Shown: one piece after another, positions 47,279 to 56,615 of the stretch
How positions within the stretch are numbered: the stretch's first letter is position 1
How the letters are laid out: every line of letters begins with the position of its first letter
Assembly: GCF_014489555.1 (NCBI RefSeq)
Contig: NZ_CP060784.1
Location: 620,001-684,000, forward strand
Length of the DNA stretch: 64,000 nt
Source: Hymenobacter qilianensis
GTDB lineage: Bacteria; Bacteroidota; Bacteroidia; Cytophagales; Hymenobacteraceae
Direction: 5' to 3'
Program-made: the position numbers and the translations under genes
Notes under the pieces: model-generated
The model's database searches: none
What the model was told of the DNA's origin: nothing
What the model saw: the letters and a program-made list of their open reading frames with translations, nothing else

Positions 47279-48202
47279 ATGTCCCAAGTATTTCTGCCTT
47301 CGCCCGTAGCGCTACGCCATCCCGATCAGCTCCACGCTTTGGTTGAAAACCGCACGGTGTACTCGCTGGATGCTTTTGAGCTGAACATTTTTGAGACGCG
47401 CCAAACGGCCAGCAAGGTGCCGCTCAGCATGGGCAACCTGGTGCTGACGACTATGCTGCGCGGCAAGAAAGTGATGCACCTGGCTGGCCGGCCGGCCTTC
47501 GATTACCTGCCCGGCGAATCGGTAATTGTGGGCGAGCAGCAGCTTATGGAAATCGATTTTCCCGAAGCCAGCGCCACCAATCCTACCCAGTGCCTGGCCC
47601 TGGCCATCCCCGCCGACACCATTCGCCAAACCGTAGATTTACTGAATGAGCGGCTGCCGCTGGCCGAGGAAAAAGCCCCTTGGAGCCTGGCCATGACCGA
47701 AAATGCGCATCTGACCAACACGCCCGAGCTAACGGGCACGCTGGAGCGCCTGATTCATCTTTCGCAGGAAACGCACGCCAGCAAAGACGTGCTGGCGTCT
47801 TTCACGCTTCAGGAGCTGCTTATTCGGCTGATGCAAACCCAGGCCCGCCAGCTTATTTTTCATAACTACGCCCAGCACCTCACCTCCCACCGCTTTGCCC
47901 ATGTGGTGCAGTACATCAAGCGCCACCTCACGGAGCAAATTACCGTGGAAAAGCTCAGCGAGCTGGCTTGCATGAGCAAAGCCACCTTCTTCCGCCTCTT
48001 CAAGCGCGAGTTCGGCCTGACGCCGGTAGAGTATATTATTCATGAGCGCCTGGCCGAAGCCAAACGCCTGTTGCGCAACCCGCTCACCACCGTGGCCGAC
48101 GTGTGCTTCCGGGCGGGTTTTAACAACACAAATTACTTTCAGTCGCTTTTCAAAAAGTACGAAGGGATAACGCCCGGCTTGTACAAGAAGCGGTGCCGAT
48201 AG
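47279..48202 (+). CDS. AraC-family transcriptional regulator
   Basis: The 307-residue product has an N-terminal domain of the AraC_N (PF06719) kind and a C-terminal double helix-turn-helix (about 215-305) with LACMSKATFFRLFKREFG then VADVCFRAGFNNTNYFQSLF. It is divergent from the aldehyde dehydrogenase gene, so regulation of that unit is likely. A lone CTGGGGGCTTTTT motif follows the stop. Confidence 0.92.
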   Translation: MSQVFLPSPVALRHPDQLHALVENRTVYSLDAFELNIFETRQTASKVPLSMGNLVLTTMLRGKKVMHLAGRPAFDYLPGESVIVGEQQLMEIDFPEASATNPTQCLALAIPADTIRQTVDLLNERLPLAEEKAPWSLAMTENAHLTNTPELTGTLERLIHLSQETHASKDVLASFTLQELLIRLMQTQARQLIFHNYAQHLTSHRFAHVVQYIKRHLTEQITVEKLSELACMSKATFFRLFKREFGLTPVEYIIHERLAEAKRLLRNPLTTVADVCFRAGFNNTNYFQSLFKKYEGITPGLYKKRCR

Positions 48203-48255
48203 AAGCACGCTGGGGGCTTTTTAACATGAAATGAGTTAAGCCTACTCACAAAGCC

Positions 48256-48349
48256 GTCATGCAGAGGCGAAGCCGAAGCATCTCGCGTGTTTATTAAGAT
48301 TAGTAACCTCACATCAGCACGCGAGATGCTTCGCTCCGCTCTGCATGAC
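48256..48349. repeat. Inverted repeat, family B
   Basis: Arms GTCATGCAGAGGCGAAGC... (48256-48289) and ...GCTCTGCATGAC (48318-48349) match with a few differences around a loop of about 28 bases. It lies between convergent genes. The outer TCAT edge recalls family A. Confidence 0.8.
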
Positions 48350-48375
48350 ATACGCTTTGGGTAAGCGCCTTGATA

Positions 48376-49209
48376 TTACTGCAATTGGCTGGAATCCTTC
48401 GTTAATGTCTTGTTCTTAATGGGCTGAAACCTGGTTTCGCGGGGCTGCTTTTCGCTTAAATAACGCCAGTAGCGCAGCGGAATGTGGCGCCGGTGCAGCT
48501 TCATGTTGCGGCGCTCCGGAATGTTAGCGTGGTCGAAATAGGTTTGCCAGAGCAGGCGAAACAGCGGTTCCCGTTCATCCAGCACTGTGGCTGACATGTC
48601 GGTGGAGCGCTGGGGGGCTTTTTCCTCAAACTGCACGATGTCGGTGCGGTGCAGATCGTAGTAGAGACCGTAGCCACGGCGGCGGTCAAAGATCAGCCAG
48701 CGCTGGTCGGCGTAGCGCTTGGTAAAGTGGGGTGCGATGAGCGGCAGCACATCAAAGTCAGGTTCGATAGTGGCGTGAAACAGCTCGTCCTGCGTTTTCT
48801 CGAAGCGCACAAAGGCCTCCATGCGGTGCTTTTCGCGGAACATCTGCTTGTCGATGTCGGCTACCAGGCGCACGCTGTCGTTGGTGTAGTTTTCTGAAAT
48901 ATCCACCCGGCCCTTCGCTTCCACCGCCAACTGCACATAGCGGCAAATGATGATTTCGCGGTCGGCGCGCTCCGATAGAAAAACGTGGTAGAGGCGCGTA
49001 CGGGCCTCTTTGTCCATGTATTTCAGCAAGCCTTGCCACACGCGCGCGGCTTTTTCCTCGCTGGTAGCAATGGGCACCGTGGCTGTAAAAAGCCCCCCCT
49101 GGGCCGCGTCGGCGGGCTGAATGCTGTTGGGGGGCGTTTTGCGCTCATACATCTCCAGCAATACCGTCAGCAGGCCATCGAAAGAGCCATCGTAGGTGTA
49201 ATCGTGCAT
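48376..49209 (-). CDS. DUF4130 protein, TIGR03915-like (DNA repair-linked)
   Basis: The 277-residue product begins with MHDYTYDGSFDGLLTVLLE and carries the DUF4130 body with FVRFEKTQDELFHATIEPDFDVLPLIAPHF then RYADQRWLIFDRRRGYGLYYD and TYFDHANIPERRNMKLHRRHIP. In other bacteria it is paired with, or fused to, radical-SAM and uracil-glycosylase-like partners. The partner here is the radical SAM gene at 51130-52395 on the same strand, about 1.9 kb upstream. No catalytic role is proven; a DNA-repair role is inferred from association. Start ATG 49209. Confidence 0.87.
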   Translation of the reverse strand: MHDYTYDGSFDGLLTVLLEMYERKTPPNSIQPADAAQGGLFTATVPIATSEEKAARVWQGLLKYMDKEARTRLYHVFLSERADREIIICRYVQLAVEAKGRVDISENYTNDSVRLVADIDKQMFREKHRMEAFVRFEKTQDELFHATIEPDFDVLPLIAPHFTKRYADQRWLIFDRRRGYGLYYDLHRTDIVQFEEKAPQRSTDMSATVLDEREPLFRLLWQTYFDHANIPERRNMKLHRRHIPLRYWRYLSEKQPRETRFQPIKNKTLTKDSSQLQ

Positions 49210-49318
49210 AAAGCGGAATAAATGGATAGCGACACTAGCCGGCTAGTCAACCAACAGCCCGCCATGCTTCAACAGGCAAAAGCCAGATTCAGCATGACGG
49301 GCCAGTTTCGGCAGTTGC

Positions 49319-49669
49319 TTAGCCTTGTACGGGTTGCAGCTGGCGGGCTGCGTCGCTGAGGGCCTGGGCCAGTTCGTGCAGCTGATCGATAAAGTTGGGC
49401 GTAGCGCCATCTACTACGCTGTTGATGTGTTCGGCCAAAGTGAGAAGCTGGCTGCTGACTTGATTTGCATCACCGGTATTGATAACACCTTCCAGCTCTC
49501 TCAAATCGTCGGCGATTGTCTTGTAAGCCGGGTCGCCGCCTGTTTCCAGGAGTTCGCTCCAGCCGTTGATGTTGCCAAGCGCAGGGGTTTTACCGTTGGT
49601 AATATTCCCCTTAAGAATCTCGAGAGAAGCGTTTAGGTGAGTGGCGGCGGCAGATTGGGAAATGCTCAT
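49319..49669 (-). CDS. Small soluble protein of unknown function
   Basis: The 116-residue product is acidic to neutral, mostly predicted helical, with no signal or membrane segment. It begins MSISQSAAATHLNASLEIL and ends in a helix rich in Leu and Ala (IDQLHELAQALSDAARQL). No family recognised. It lies between the DUF4130 gene and the epoxide-hydrolase-like gene on the same strand, and it could be translated from the same unit. Confidence 0.6.
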   Translation of the reverse strand: MSISQSAAATHLNASLEILKGNITNGKTPALGNINGWSELLETGGDPAYKTIADDLRELEGVINTGDANQVSSQLLTLAEHINSVVDGATPNFIDQLHELAQALSDAARQLQPVQG

Positions 49670-49763
49670 ATATCGGTTGGGTTTAAGTGAACACTAGCCT
49701 TTCTTACTGCATCCGGTGCTCTGAGGTTAAGTAAGGAAGAAGGTTATCGTGTTTCGCTTCCTG

Positions 49764-50648
49764 TTATTGCCCGCCATTTTCGTGCGGATGACCGAAGAAC
49801 CGCAGCAACAATTCGTTGACGGCTTCGGCATCTTCGTGCTGCACCCAGTGCGTTGATCGTTCAAAATAGGTGAGGCGACCGGCCTCACACCACGCCAGGC
49901 TTTCCTGCGCCATGTTGGGATTAAGAAAAGCATCGCGCTTGCCCCACACGATGTGTACCGGCACCCGCACGCGCCCCGGCGGATTCAGCTGCCGCATGTA
50001 GCGCGCCGCTGCCCGATACCAATTGAGCATACTGGTAATGGCGCCCGGCTGCGCCCAGGCTGCCCTATAAAGCTTTAAATCTTCGGTACTAAAAGCCCCC
50101 CGGCGGCTGGTGCCGCGCAGAGTTTGTTCGCCGAGCTGGTAGTTGTTGAAGCTGAAGGCCTTCTCAGGCAGCCAGGAGAGCTGAAAAAAGAAAATATACC
50201 AGCTCTTGCTTAGCTGCCGGATGCTGTGCCGTAGCTCCTGGGTCATCACCCGCGGGTGCGGCACATTCAGAATAGCCACCCGCGCCACCCGGGAAGGGAA
50301 ATAGGCCGCCAGGTTCCAGGCTACGAGCGCGCCCCAGTCGTGGCCGACCAGGAAGGCGCGCTCGTGCCCGGCTGCGTCAATCAGCCCAATAATATCGGCC
50401 GCCAAAGCGGGCATCTTATACGCCGCAACCTGGGCAGGTTTGTCGCTGAGGTTGTAGCCGCGCTGATCCGGTGCCCACACTCGGTAGCCCGCTTCTGCCA
50501 AAGCCGGAATTTGACGTCGCCAGCTGTACCAGAACTCAGGAAAACCGTGTAGCAGTATAATCAGCGGGCCATCCAGCGGGCCACACTGCACCACGTGCAG
50601 CGTAATGCCATTGGTAGGGACGTCGTGATGTTCGAGTTCGTAGCGCAC
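49764..50648 (-). CDS. Alpha/beta hydrolase, epoxide hydrolase-like
   Basis: The 294-residue product has HGFPEFWYSWRRQIPAL (HGxP oxyanion motif), the nucleophile elbow VGHDWGALVAW with catalytic Asp (about residue 105), a helical lid with a Tyr pair, and the catalytic His in FERSTHWVQHEDAEAV (about 275). HGFPE plus GHDWG is typical of soluble epoxide hydrolases, though haloalkane dehalogenases share the fold. No signal peptide. It sits between the DUF4130 and radical-SAM genes on the same strand. Confidence 0.87.
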   Translation of the reverse strand: MRYELEHHDVPTNGITLHVVQCGPLDGPLIILLHGFPEFWYSWRRQIPALAEAGYRVWAPDQRGYNLSDKPAQVAAYKMPALAADIIGLIDAAGHERAFLVGHDWGALVAWNLAAYFPSRVARVAILNVPHPRVMTQELRHSIRQLSKSWYIFFFQLSWLPEKAFSFNNYQLGEQTLRGTSRRGAFSTEDLKLYRAAWAQPGAITSMLNWYRAAARYMRQLNPPGRVRVPVHIVWGKRDAFLNPNMAQESLAWCEAGRLTYFERSTHWVQHEDAEAVNELLLRFFGHPHENGGQ

Positions 50649-50710
50649 AACCCGTCTTACTACGGGCGCGGTAAGAAGTTGCCCCTCAGCTACAAACCAG
50701 TCTCACAGCC

Positions 50711-50893
50711 TCAGGCAGCCTCCGGGTGCGACTCGTCGCGAGCAGTGTTATTACGCACCGACTCGTGCAGCTGCCGAACAAGCGGCAATAGGTCGCTGAG
50801 CTTACAGCAGCAGGCTAGGCGGGCTACTTTGGAGGTTTTGGAGGCTTCGGAAGGAGCGGCCGACGCGTCGGCGCCGCGGTGAGAAACAGTCAT
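50711..50893 (-). CDS. Possible small protein, unknown
   Basis: A 60-codon frame with ATG at 50893 lies in an otherwise empty 480-base gap. It has three consecutive Cys (ARLACCCKLSDLL) and polar ends. No family is recognised, and it may be chance. Its position upstream of the hydrolase on the same strand is the main support. Confidence 0.3.
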   Translation of the reverse strand: MTVSHRGADASAAPSEASKTSKVARLACCCKLSDLLPLVRQLHESVRNNTARDESHPEAA

Positions 50894-51129
50894 GGTAGTA
50901 GTAGTTGGTCGCTAATGGTTGGTTGTATAAAGAGCCGCCGGGCGGCGTTGAGGTGGCAGAATGGAAGAGAAACTATGAGCCGCACCGCAATGACTGAAGT
51001 TGTGCTGGAGTATGTTGGTCACTGCGGCGCGGCTTAATGCTTTCTGGGGGCTTTTTCGAATACCAAAATGATACCGGACTATGCCTATACTTTTATTTAT
51101 AAGTTTTAATGAGAAGTGATTTTCACGCG

Positions 51130-52395
51130 CTAGGAAGCCTGAGCAAAAAGATCGAGCTGCTGGGTAACAAGGGCAGAGCGCACCGCACCCGACCCGAACA
51201 GAATCTGCCGACGCAGGCTCTGCTCATCATATTCGCGGCTATCCAGCGCCTGCCCGCGGCAAGTCAGAAAGAACTTAGCGCGCTTGAGCACCACGCCAAA
51301 CTTGTGCAAATGATCTAAAGTGAGCGGGGCAAAACGGCGGGCCGCCACAATGCGCTTGGCCGAGCGCGCGCCCACACCGGGCACTCGCAGAATCATCTCG
51401 TAGTCAGCGGTCTGCACATCCACCGGAAAAACGTGGCGGTTGCGCAGTGCCCAAGCCAGCTTGGGGTCAATTTCCAGATCGAGGTGCGGATGCTGAGGGT
51501 CCAGAATTTCGTCGGCCTGAAAGCCGTAGAAGCGAATCAACCAATCGGACTGATACAGGCGGTGCTCCCGAATAACAGGCGGGCGCGTGAGCTGCGGCAG
51601 GCGCGCATCATCCGTCACAGGCACGTAGCCCGAATAATACACCCGCTTCAGGCCGTAGCCTTTGTATAGCGAATCGGATAGCTGCAGAATCTGATGGTCA
51701 TTTTCATCGGAGGCGCCTACTATGAGCTGGGTGCTTTGCCCCGCCGCCGCGAAAGCCGGCACCTTCTTGAATAGCGCCTTCTCCTCTTTGTTCTGCACGA
51801 TACCCTGATGAATCTGCTTCATCGGGGTCAGAATTTCCTTATAGTTTTTCTCGGGGGCCAAATTCTGCAAACTCAGCTCCGAAGGCAACTCAATGTTCAC
51901 GCTCAACCGGTCGGCGTACAGGCCGGCTTCCGCAATCAGTTCAGGCGAAGCGCCCGGAATAGTTTTAACATGGATGTAGCCGTTGAACTTGTGCTCCGTG
52001 CGCAGCTTTTTCACGATGCGCACCAAGCGCTCCATCGTGTAGTCCGAATCCTTAAAAATGCCGGAGCTTAAAAAAAGGCCTTCGATATAATTGCGACGAT
52101 AGAAGTTCATCGTCAGGTCGACTACTTCGTCCACGGTGAAGGCCGCGCGCTTCACATCATTGCTACGCCGCGATACGCAGTAAGCGCAGTCGAAGATGCA
52201 GTAGTTGGTCAGCAGAATTTTAAGCAGCGACACGCAACGGCCGTCTTCGGTGTAACTGTGGCAGATGCCCATACCCTCGGCATTACCCAAGCCTTTGTTC
52301 TCGTTTTTGCGCTTTCCGCCACTGCTGGAGCACGACACATCGTACTTCGCGGCGTCTGCCAAAATACTTAGCTTTTCCTGAATTCGTTCGTTCAT
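51130..52395 (-). CDS. Radical SAM DNA repair/modification-like protein (TIGR03916-like)
   Basis: The 421-residue product has the radical SAM cluster CIFDCAYCVSRR (CxxxCxxC, about residue 77) in an AdoMet-dependent TIM-barrel. The N-terminus KYDVSCSSSGGKR and GICHSYTEDGRCVSLL are typical of this subfamily. A C-terminal helix-hairpin-helix VPGVGARSAKRIVAAR (about 345-360) suggests nucleic-acid binding. It is the known genomic partner of DUF4130 proteins, in a pair described only as putative DNA repair. Here the two are separated by an epoxide-hydrolase-like gene and small genes. Start ATG 52395. Confidence 0.9.
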   Translation of the reverse strand: MNERIQEKLSILADAAKYDVSCSSSGGKRKNENKGLGNAEGMGICHSYTEDGRCVSLLKILLTNYCIFDCAYCVSRRSNDVKRAAFTVDEVVDLTMNFYRRNYIEGLFLSSGIFKDSDYTMERLVRIVKKLRTEHKFNGYIHVKTIPGASPELIAEAGLYADRLSVNIELPSELSLQNLAPEKNYKEILTPMKQIHQGIVQNKEEKALFKKVPAFAAAGQSTQLIVGASDENDHQILQLSDSLYKGYGLKRVYYSGYVPVTDDARLPQLTRPPVIREHRLYQSDWLIRFYGFQADEILDPQHPHLDLEIDPKLAWALRNRHVFPVDVQTADYEMILRVPGVGARSAKRIVAARRFAPLTLDHLHKFGVVLKRAKFFLTCRGQALDSREYDEQSLRRQILFGSGAVRSALVTQQLDLFAQAS

Positions 52396-52701
52396 CCGAG
52401 GGCTTTTGATGGCTTAAAAATAGCAACTAGACTTCATATACACAATACTACCTTAAGCTAATTTTTTTAGGAAAGGTTTCAAAAGCACTGCTCAAAATGG
52501 CTGGTTTGTACTAGAATTTTGCCCCCCAGACTAGCAATCATCAACCTATTGCGCCTGGTGCTTTTTTGGGCTTGATTTGGGATATTATCCCCTCCTAACT
52601 TGGTTGAGAATTTCAGGTAGGCTTGAGCTTCGTACTTACCGAGTGGCGGCCGACGTTTGTATCTTGCAGGTTGCCACTTGGCTTTTGTATTGTTCCGCTT
52701 T
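52396..52701. other. Intergenic region between divergent genes
   Basis: About 300 bases contain a TTTGCCCCCCAG copy at 52515-52526 and a possible -7 element TATCTTGC near 52660. No gene is supported. Confidence 0.5.
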
Positions 52702-54654
52702 ATGCTTGCTTACCTCGTGTCTGCTTTCCAGTTGCGGCGCCGTTTTCGGTGGCGGCTGGTACTGCCGTTGGTATTCTTGGCAGGGGTGGCGCAGGCCCAA
52801 GACCCGCAGCCATCCGTGCCCGATACAGTGCTAACCCCGCTCGAAACCCGCCCCGATTCCCTGCGGCGGCGCTTCGATGAGGAGCGTATTCTCACTGGCC
52901 TGCAAGCGTATGCCAAGCGCAAGACCATTGCCGGCAAGGCGGTGGCGGCGCTGTTCAACTTTACGGCCCGCGCTGAGGAGCGGGCCGGCCTCGATGCTAC
53001 CCTGCTCGACCGCCAATACAGCCAGCACAACTTTAAGATTGTGCGTAGCATCAACATTACCACCCTCGACGCCTTCGGTTATAGCATCAACAACCCCGAC
53101 CGCAAGCCGCGCAACTTTCTGGAAAAAGGGGGCAATATTTTTCACATTCGCACGGCTCCTTCGCGGGTGCGGCAGCTTCTGCTGTTTCGGGTGGGCGAAG
53201 AGCTGGAGCCCCAGGAGCTTAGTGAAACTGAGCGTTTGCTGCGCCAGACGGGAGAGCTACTCGACGCGCGCGTATTTGTGAATGAGGCCACTACTACGCC
53301 CGACAGCGTAGACGTGCAGATTATTACCAAGGATGTGTTTAGCCTGAGCGGCTCGCTTCAGATTCGCGATGTGGATGCGGCCGTCATTGGGCTGAACGAT
53401 GTGAACTTTATGGGGCTGGGCCACCAGTTCCGGAACCGCTACGAGTATGGCCGCGCCAGCCCCCAGCCCTGGCGCTACCGGGGCAGCTATCTGGTACCTT
53501 TCCGCAACTTCGTCAATGCGCAGGTGCGCTATCGCAACGAGTACGAAAACAAGGAAATAGGCGCCTACGTGGCCCGCGACTTTGTTTCTATTAACACCCA
53601 GTATGCCGGCGCAGTGGCGCTCGATTTCTATGATCGGCTTATTCAGCTGCCACAATTGCCCCCCATCCCTTCGGATCGCCTGGAGCGGCTGCGCTATAGC
53701 ACCCGCGATATATGGCTGGGACGCGCCTTACGCCTGAAAAGCTACGATCTGGGCTATGAGAATCCGGCCCGCTTTGTCGTTTCCGGGCGCTTTCTGAATA
53801 CCACCTACGGCGAGCGGCCCATTGAGGACTACGCAGACGCGAGCCTTTTTCTGGGCACTATCGGCTATAGCGTTCGGCGCTACTATAAGGACAAATATCT
53901 CTTCGGTTTCGGCCGTACCGAGGACGTACCGACGGGCACCTTACTCAGCCTTACCGCTGGCTACGAATTGAACGAGCTGGGCAATCGGCGCTACTATGGC
54001 GTGCGTGCTGCCAGTGGCCTCTATAGTGTGCGGCGGGGCTATTTATATCTGAGTGGGGAGTTCGGGACCTTTGTGCGCCAGCGCGAACGAGACTGGCAGC
54101 AAGGACTCCTGAGCACGCAGGCCCTGTATTTTACGCGCCTCTACAATACGGGCAACTATCAGTGGCGCCATTTTCTGTGGAACCGCATGGATCTGGGCTT
54201 CGACCGACGCCCAGGCGAGCAGCTTTTGTCCATTGAGGGCGAACGGGGCCTGCGCGGCTTCCGCTCCGATGGCACTCTGCGCGGCACCAGTCGCTTTGTG
54301 CTCAACTACGAGGCTACCATGTACACGCCCGTATCGTTTCTGGGCTTCCGCCTGGCCGGCGTAGCTTTCGCCGATGCTGCCTGGTTGGCCACTACTCCCG
54401 GCCGCGACTCTCCATTTCTCGACAAGCCATTCACTGGCTTCGGCCTGGGTTTGCGCTTCCGCAACGAGTACACAGCGCTGCGCACCATCCAGATTTTGTT
54501 TGGCTTCTATCCGCGGGGCCAGCTGACCAATAATGGCTACCGGATCTTCGAGAATTCGGGGCCTATTATGACTTCAGTGATTTCAACTTTACCCGTCCTG
54601 GTGTCGCACCGTATCAATAGTTTGCAGAGACGCGTATTCGCGTCTCACCGTTGA
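52702..54654 (+). CDS. Outer-membrane beta-barrel protein, BamA/TamA-like
   Basis: The product is about 650 residues, with a Sec signal ending GVAQAQ. A POTRA-like region (about 105-200, FKIVRSINITTLDAFGYS and VDVQIITKDVF) is followed by a 16-strand-like barrel domain with alternating Gly and aromatic residues (NRYEYGR, SIEGERGLRGFRSDGTLRG, the BamA-like VRGF variant). Probably an Omp85-superfamily transporter or assembly factor. The last 12 codons and the TGA lie in a family C palindrome (54624-54732), so the C-terminus NSLQRRVFASHR is repeat-encoded and lacks the usual terminal aromatic. The ATG at 52702 gives the signal. Confidence 0.82.
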   Translation: MLAYLVSAFQLRRRFRWRLVLPLVFLAGVAQAQDPQPSVPDTVLTPLETRPDSLRRRFDEERILTGLQAYAKRKTIAGKAVAALFNFTARAEERAGLDATLLDRQYSQHNFKIVRSINITTLDAFGYSINNPDRKPRNFLEKGGNIFHIRTAPSRVRQLLLFRVGEELEPQELSETERLLRQTGELLDARVFVNEATTTPDSVDVQIITKDVFSLSGSLQIRDVDAAVIGLNDVNFMGLGHQFRNRYEYGRASPQPWRYRGSYLVPFRNFVNAQVRYRNEYENKEIGAYVARDFVSINTQYAGAVALDFYDRLIQLPQLPPIPSDRLERLRYSTRDIWLGRALRLKSYDLGYENPARFVVSGRFLNTTYGERPIEDYADASLFLGTIGYSVRRYYKDKYLFGFGRTEDVPTGTLLSLTAGYELNELGNRRYYGVRAASGLYSVRRGYLYLSGEFGTFVRQRERDWQQGLLSTQALYFTRLYNTGNYQWRHFLWNRMDLGFDRRPGEQLLSIEGERGLRGFRSDGTLRGTSRFVLNYEATMYTPVSFLGFRLAGVAFADAAWLATTPGRDSPFLDKPFTGFGLGLRFRNEYTALRTIQILFGFYPRGQLTNNGYRIFENSGPIMTSVISTLPVLVSHRINSLQRRVFASHR

Positions 54655-54732
54655 ATGACCGGCCCCACGCCATGCTACTAGTTATCCTAAAATAACGTCA
54701 GCAACGATTGAGACGCGAATACGCGTCTCTAC
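54624..54732. repeat. Inverted repeat, family C copy 3
   Basis: Arms GCAGAGACGCGTATTCGCGT... (54624-54647) and its near complement (54709-54732) have one mismatch. The loop is 61 bases and contains CACCGTTGAATGACCGG. It overlaps the 3' end of the preceding barrel gene. Confidence 0.9.
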
Positions 54733-54829
54733 GCCGTTATTACTCCTTTTTATAGTAATGCCAATCTACCGCAGGGACTCTACGTAAGAGGCAGATACAC
54801 CCGAGCGAAATTTGCCCCCCAGGCTTCTG

Positions 54830-54837
54830 TACCTTTG
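54830..54837 (+). promoter_or_regulatory. -7 element of the CvfB-like gene
   Basis: TACCTTTG fits TAnnTTTG, 35 bases before the ATG. A TTTGCCCCCCAG motif copy starts 19 bases before this element; the gap from its TTTG is 15 bases, shorter than a usual -33 spacing. Confidence 0.55.
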
Positions 54838-54872
54838 GCTTCCTACCATAACTCACCCCAAAAGCCCATCCC

Positions 54873-55709
54873 ATGCTTGCCCTCGGCGACTATAACGAAC
54901 TTGAAGTAGCCCGCGCCGTGGATTTCGGCCTGTATCTGACCTCCGACGACGGCGACTTGCTGTTGCCCATTAAGTACGTGCCTGAAGGCACTCAAATCGG
55001 TGACCGGCTGCGCGTGTTTGTGTACCGTGACTCCGAAGACCGCCTCATTGCCACCACTTTAGAGCCACTGGCACGGGTGGGTGAGTTTGCGGCCCTCACC
55101 GTTCGCGACGTTTCGTCCAACGGCGCTTTCCTGGAGTGGGGCCTCGAAAAGGACCTGTTTCTCCCCTACCGCAACCAGCGCCAGGCCTTGCGCGTGGGAC
55201 AGCGCGCTACCGTATATGTTTACCTCGACGAGAACTCCGACCGTATTGTGGCCTCATCTAAATGGGAGAAATACCTGCCGCAGGCTGACTTTCCGGGCAA
55301 AGCTGGCGACCAGGTAGAGCTATTCGTCGCCCAGGATACGGACTTAGGCTACACGGTTATCGTGAATGGCGCTTACCTCGGGCTGGTGTATCACAATGAA
55401 GTATTTCGCCCTCTGCGCTTAGGCGACAAGCCTACTGGTTACGTGCGCCAGATCAGGCCCGACGGCAAGCTGGATATAAGTCTGCAGAAAGTAGGCTACG
55501 ATGAAGCTTTGGACGCCACCGAAACCATTCTCACGGCCCTACGTGCCAGCGGCGGCGCCCTGCCCTTGTCCGACAAAAGTGAGCCCGACGACATTTACCG
55601 CCGCCTGGGCATGAGCAAGAAAGTATTCAAGAAAGCGCTCGGCACACTTTATAAGCGCGGCCTGGTGCAACTAGCACCCGACGAAACCCGACTACTAGGG
55701 CAGGAATAA
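54873..55709 (+). CDS. CvfB/YitL-like S1 RNA-binding protein
   Basis: The 278-residue product has three tandem S1-like beta-barrels (about 1-65, 70-135, 140-210), with GDYNELEVARAVDFGLYL, VRDVSSNGAFLEWGLEKDLFLP and LGYTVIVNGAYLGLVYHNE. A C-terminal winged helix (about 235-278) has PDDIYRRLGMSKKVFKKALG. This is the CvfB/YitL architecture, RNA-binding and found in virulence/regulatory contexts in Firmicutes. No signal, so cytoplasmic. Confidence 0.9.
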   Translation: MLALGDYNELEVARAVDFGLYLTSDDGDLLLPIKYVPEGTQIGDRLRVFVYRDSEDRLIATTLEPLARVGEFAALTVRDVSSNGAFLEWGLEKDLFLPYRNQRQALRVGQRATVYVYLDENSDRIVASSKWEKYLPQADFPGKAGDQVELFVAQDTDLGYTVIVNGAYLGLVYHNEVFRPLRLGDKPTGYVRQIRPDGKLDISLQKVGYDEALDATETILTALRASGGALPLSDKSEPDDIYRRLGMSKKVFKKALGTLYKRGLVQLAPDETRLLGQE

Positions 55710-55873
55710 ATAGCCAAAGCAAGCCTTCATCTAATAACTTGACTCTCAACAGAAAGGACGCACGACGCGTCATTTTTGCTGCGATGTTCGTTGGCTTCAT
55801 TGCCCTTAATTGGTATTTATCGTAGAAGGACCTCTGCTGCCCTTCCGTCTGCTCTCGTGCTTGCAATCACCTT

Positions 55874-56536
55874 ATGACACCTCAAAAAACTGCTCTCATT
55901 GCCGGCGCCAGCGGCTTGGTTGGCAGCCAACTCCTTACGTTGCTGCTAGCCTCCGAGCGCTACGCCAAAGTCATTGTGATAGGTCGGCGTCCCTTGCCCC
56001 AGGTGCACCCCAAATTAGAGCAGCGCATATTCGGACTTGATGACTTGGATCAGCACCGGCTGGGTCTGATTGCCGATGATGTGTACTGCTGCCTGGGCAC
56101 CACCATGCGGCAGGCGGGCTCAAAAGAGGCTTTTTATAAAGTCGACTACCTTTACGTGGTAAAGCTGGCAGCGCTTACGGCCGGTAACTTTGCGGCGCAG
56201 TTTTTAGTTGTATCAGCGATGGGGGCCGATGCAAATTCGCGCATTTACTATAATCGGGTGAAGGGTGAGATGGAGCAGGCGGTGCGGCAGACGCCTTTTC
56301 GGGCCATCCACTTTTTTCGGCCTTCTTTATTGCTGGGCAACCGCACAGAAAAGCGCTTAGGCGAGCAGATTGGAGCCGTTTTGTTGAAAGCGCTGCGGCC
56401 CTTGATGGTGGGGCCACTGCGTAAGTATCAGCCTGTTGAGGCAGTGACGGTAGCGCGGGCTATGTTGCGTGCCGCTGAGGAAGACGGCGGCGGAATACGC
56501 GTGCATTTGTCGGATGAAATTGCCGAGGCGCGCTAA
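55874..56536 (+). CDS. Atypical SDR/NAD(P)-binding oxidoreductase
   Basis: The 220-residue product is a Rossmann protein with the dinucleotide motif LIAGASGLVGSQLL (about residue 8) and CCLGTTMRQAGS. The active-site-like VVSAMGADANSRIYYNRVKGEMEQ (Tyr and Lys about 124-129) follows. It resembles the HTATIP2/short epimerase family. Substrate unknown. It follows the CvfB-like gene by 164 bases on the same strand. Confidence 0.82.
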   Translation: MTPQKTALIAGASGLVGSQLLTLLLASERYAKVIVIGRRPLPQVHPKLEQRIFGLDDLDQHRLGLIADDVYCCLGTTMRQAGSKEAFYKVDYLYVVKLAALTAGNFAAQFLVVSAMGADANSRIYYNRVKGEMEQAVRQTPFRAIHFFRPSLLLGNRTEKRLGEQIGAVLLKALRPLMVGPLRKYQPVEAVTVARAMLRAAEEDGGGIRVHLSDEIAEAR

Positions 56537-56615
56537 AACCAATGAATGGAGATGAGTTCAGCACGGAGTTTGTGCTTTAGGGTGCCAGTTGAATTTTAAC
56601 CCTAACATCTCAGTA

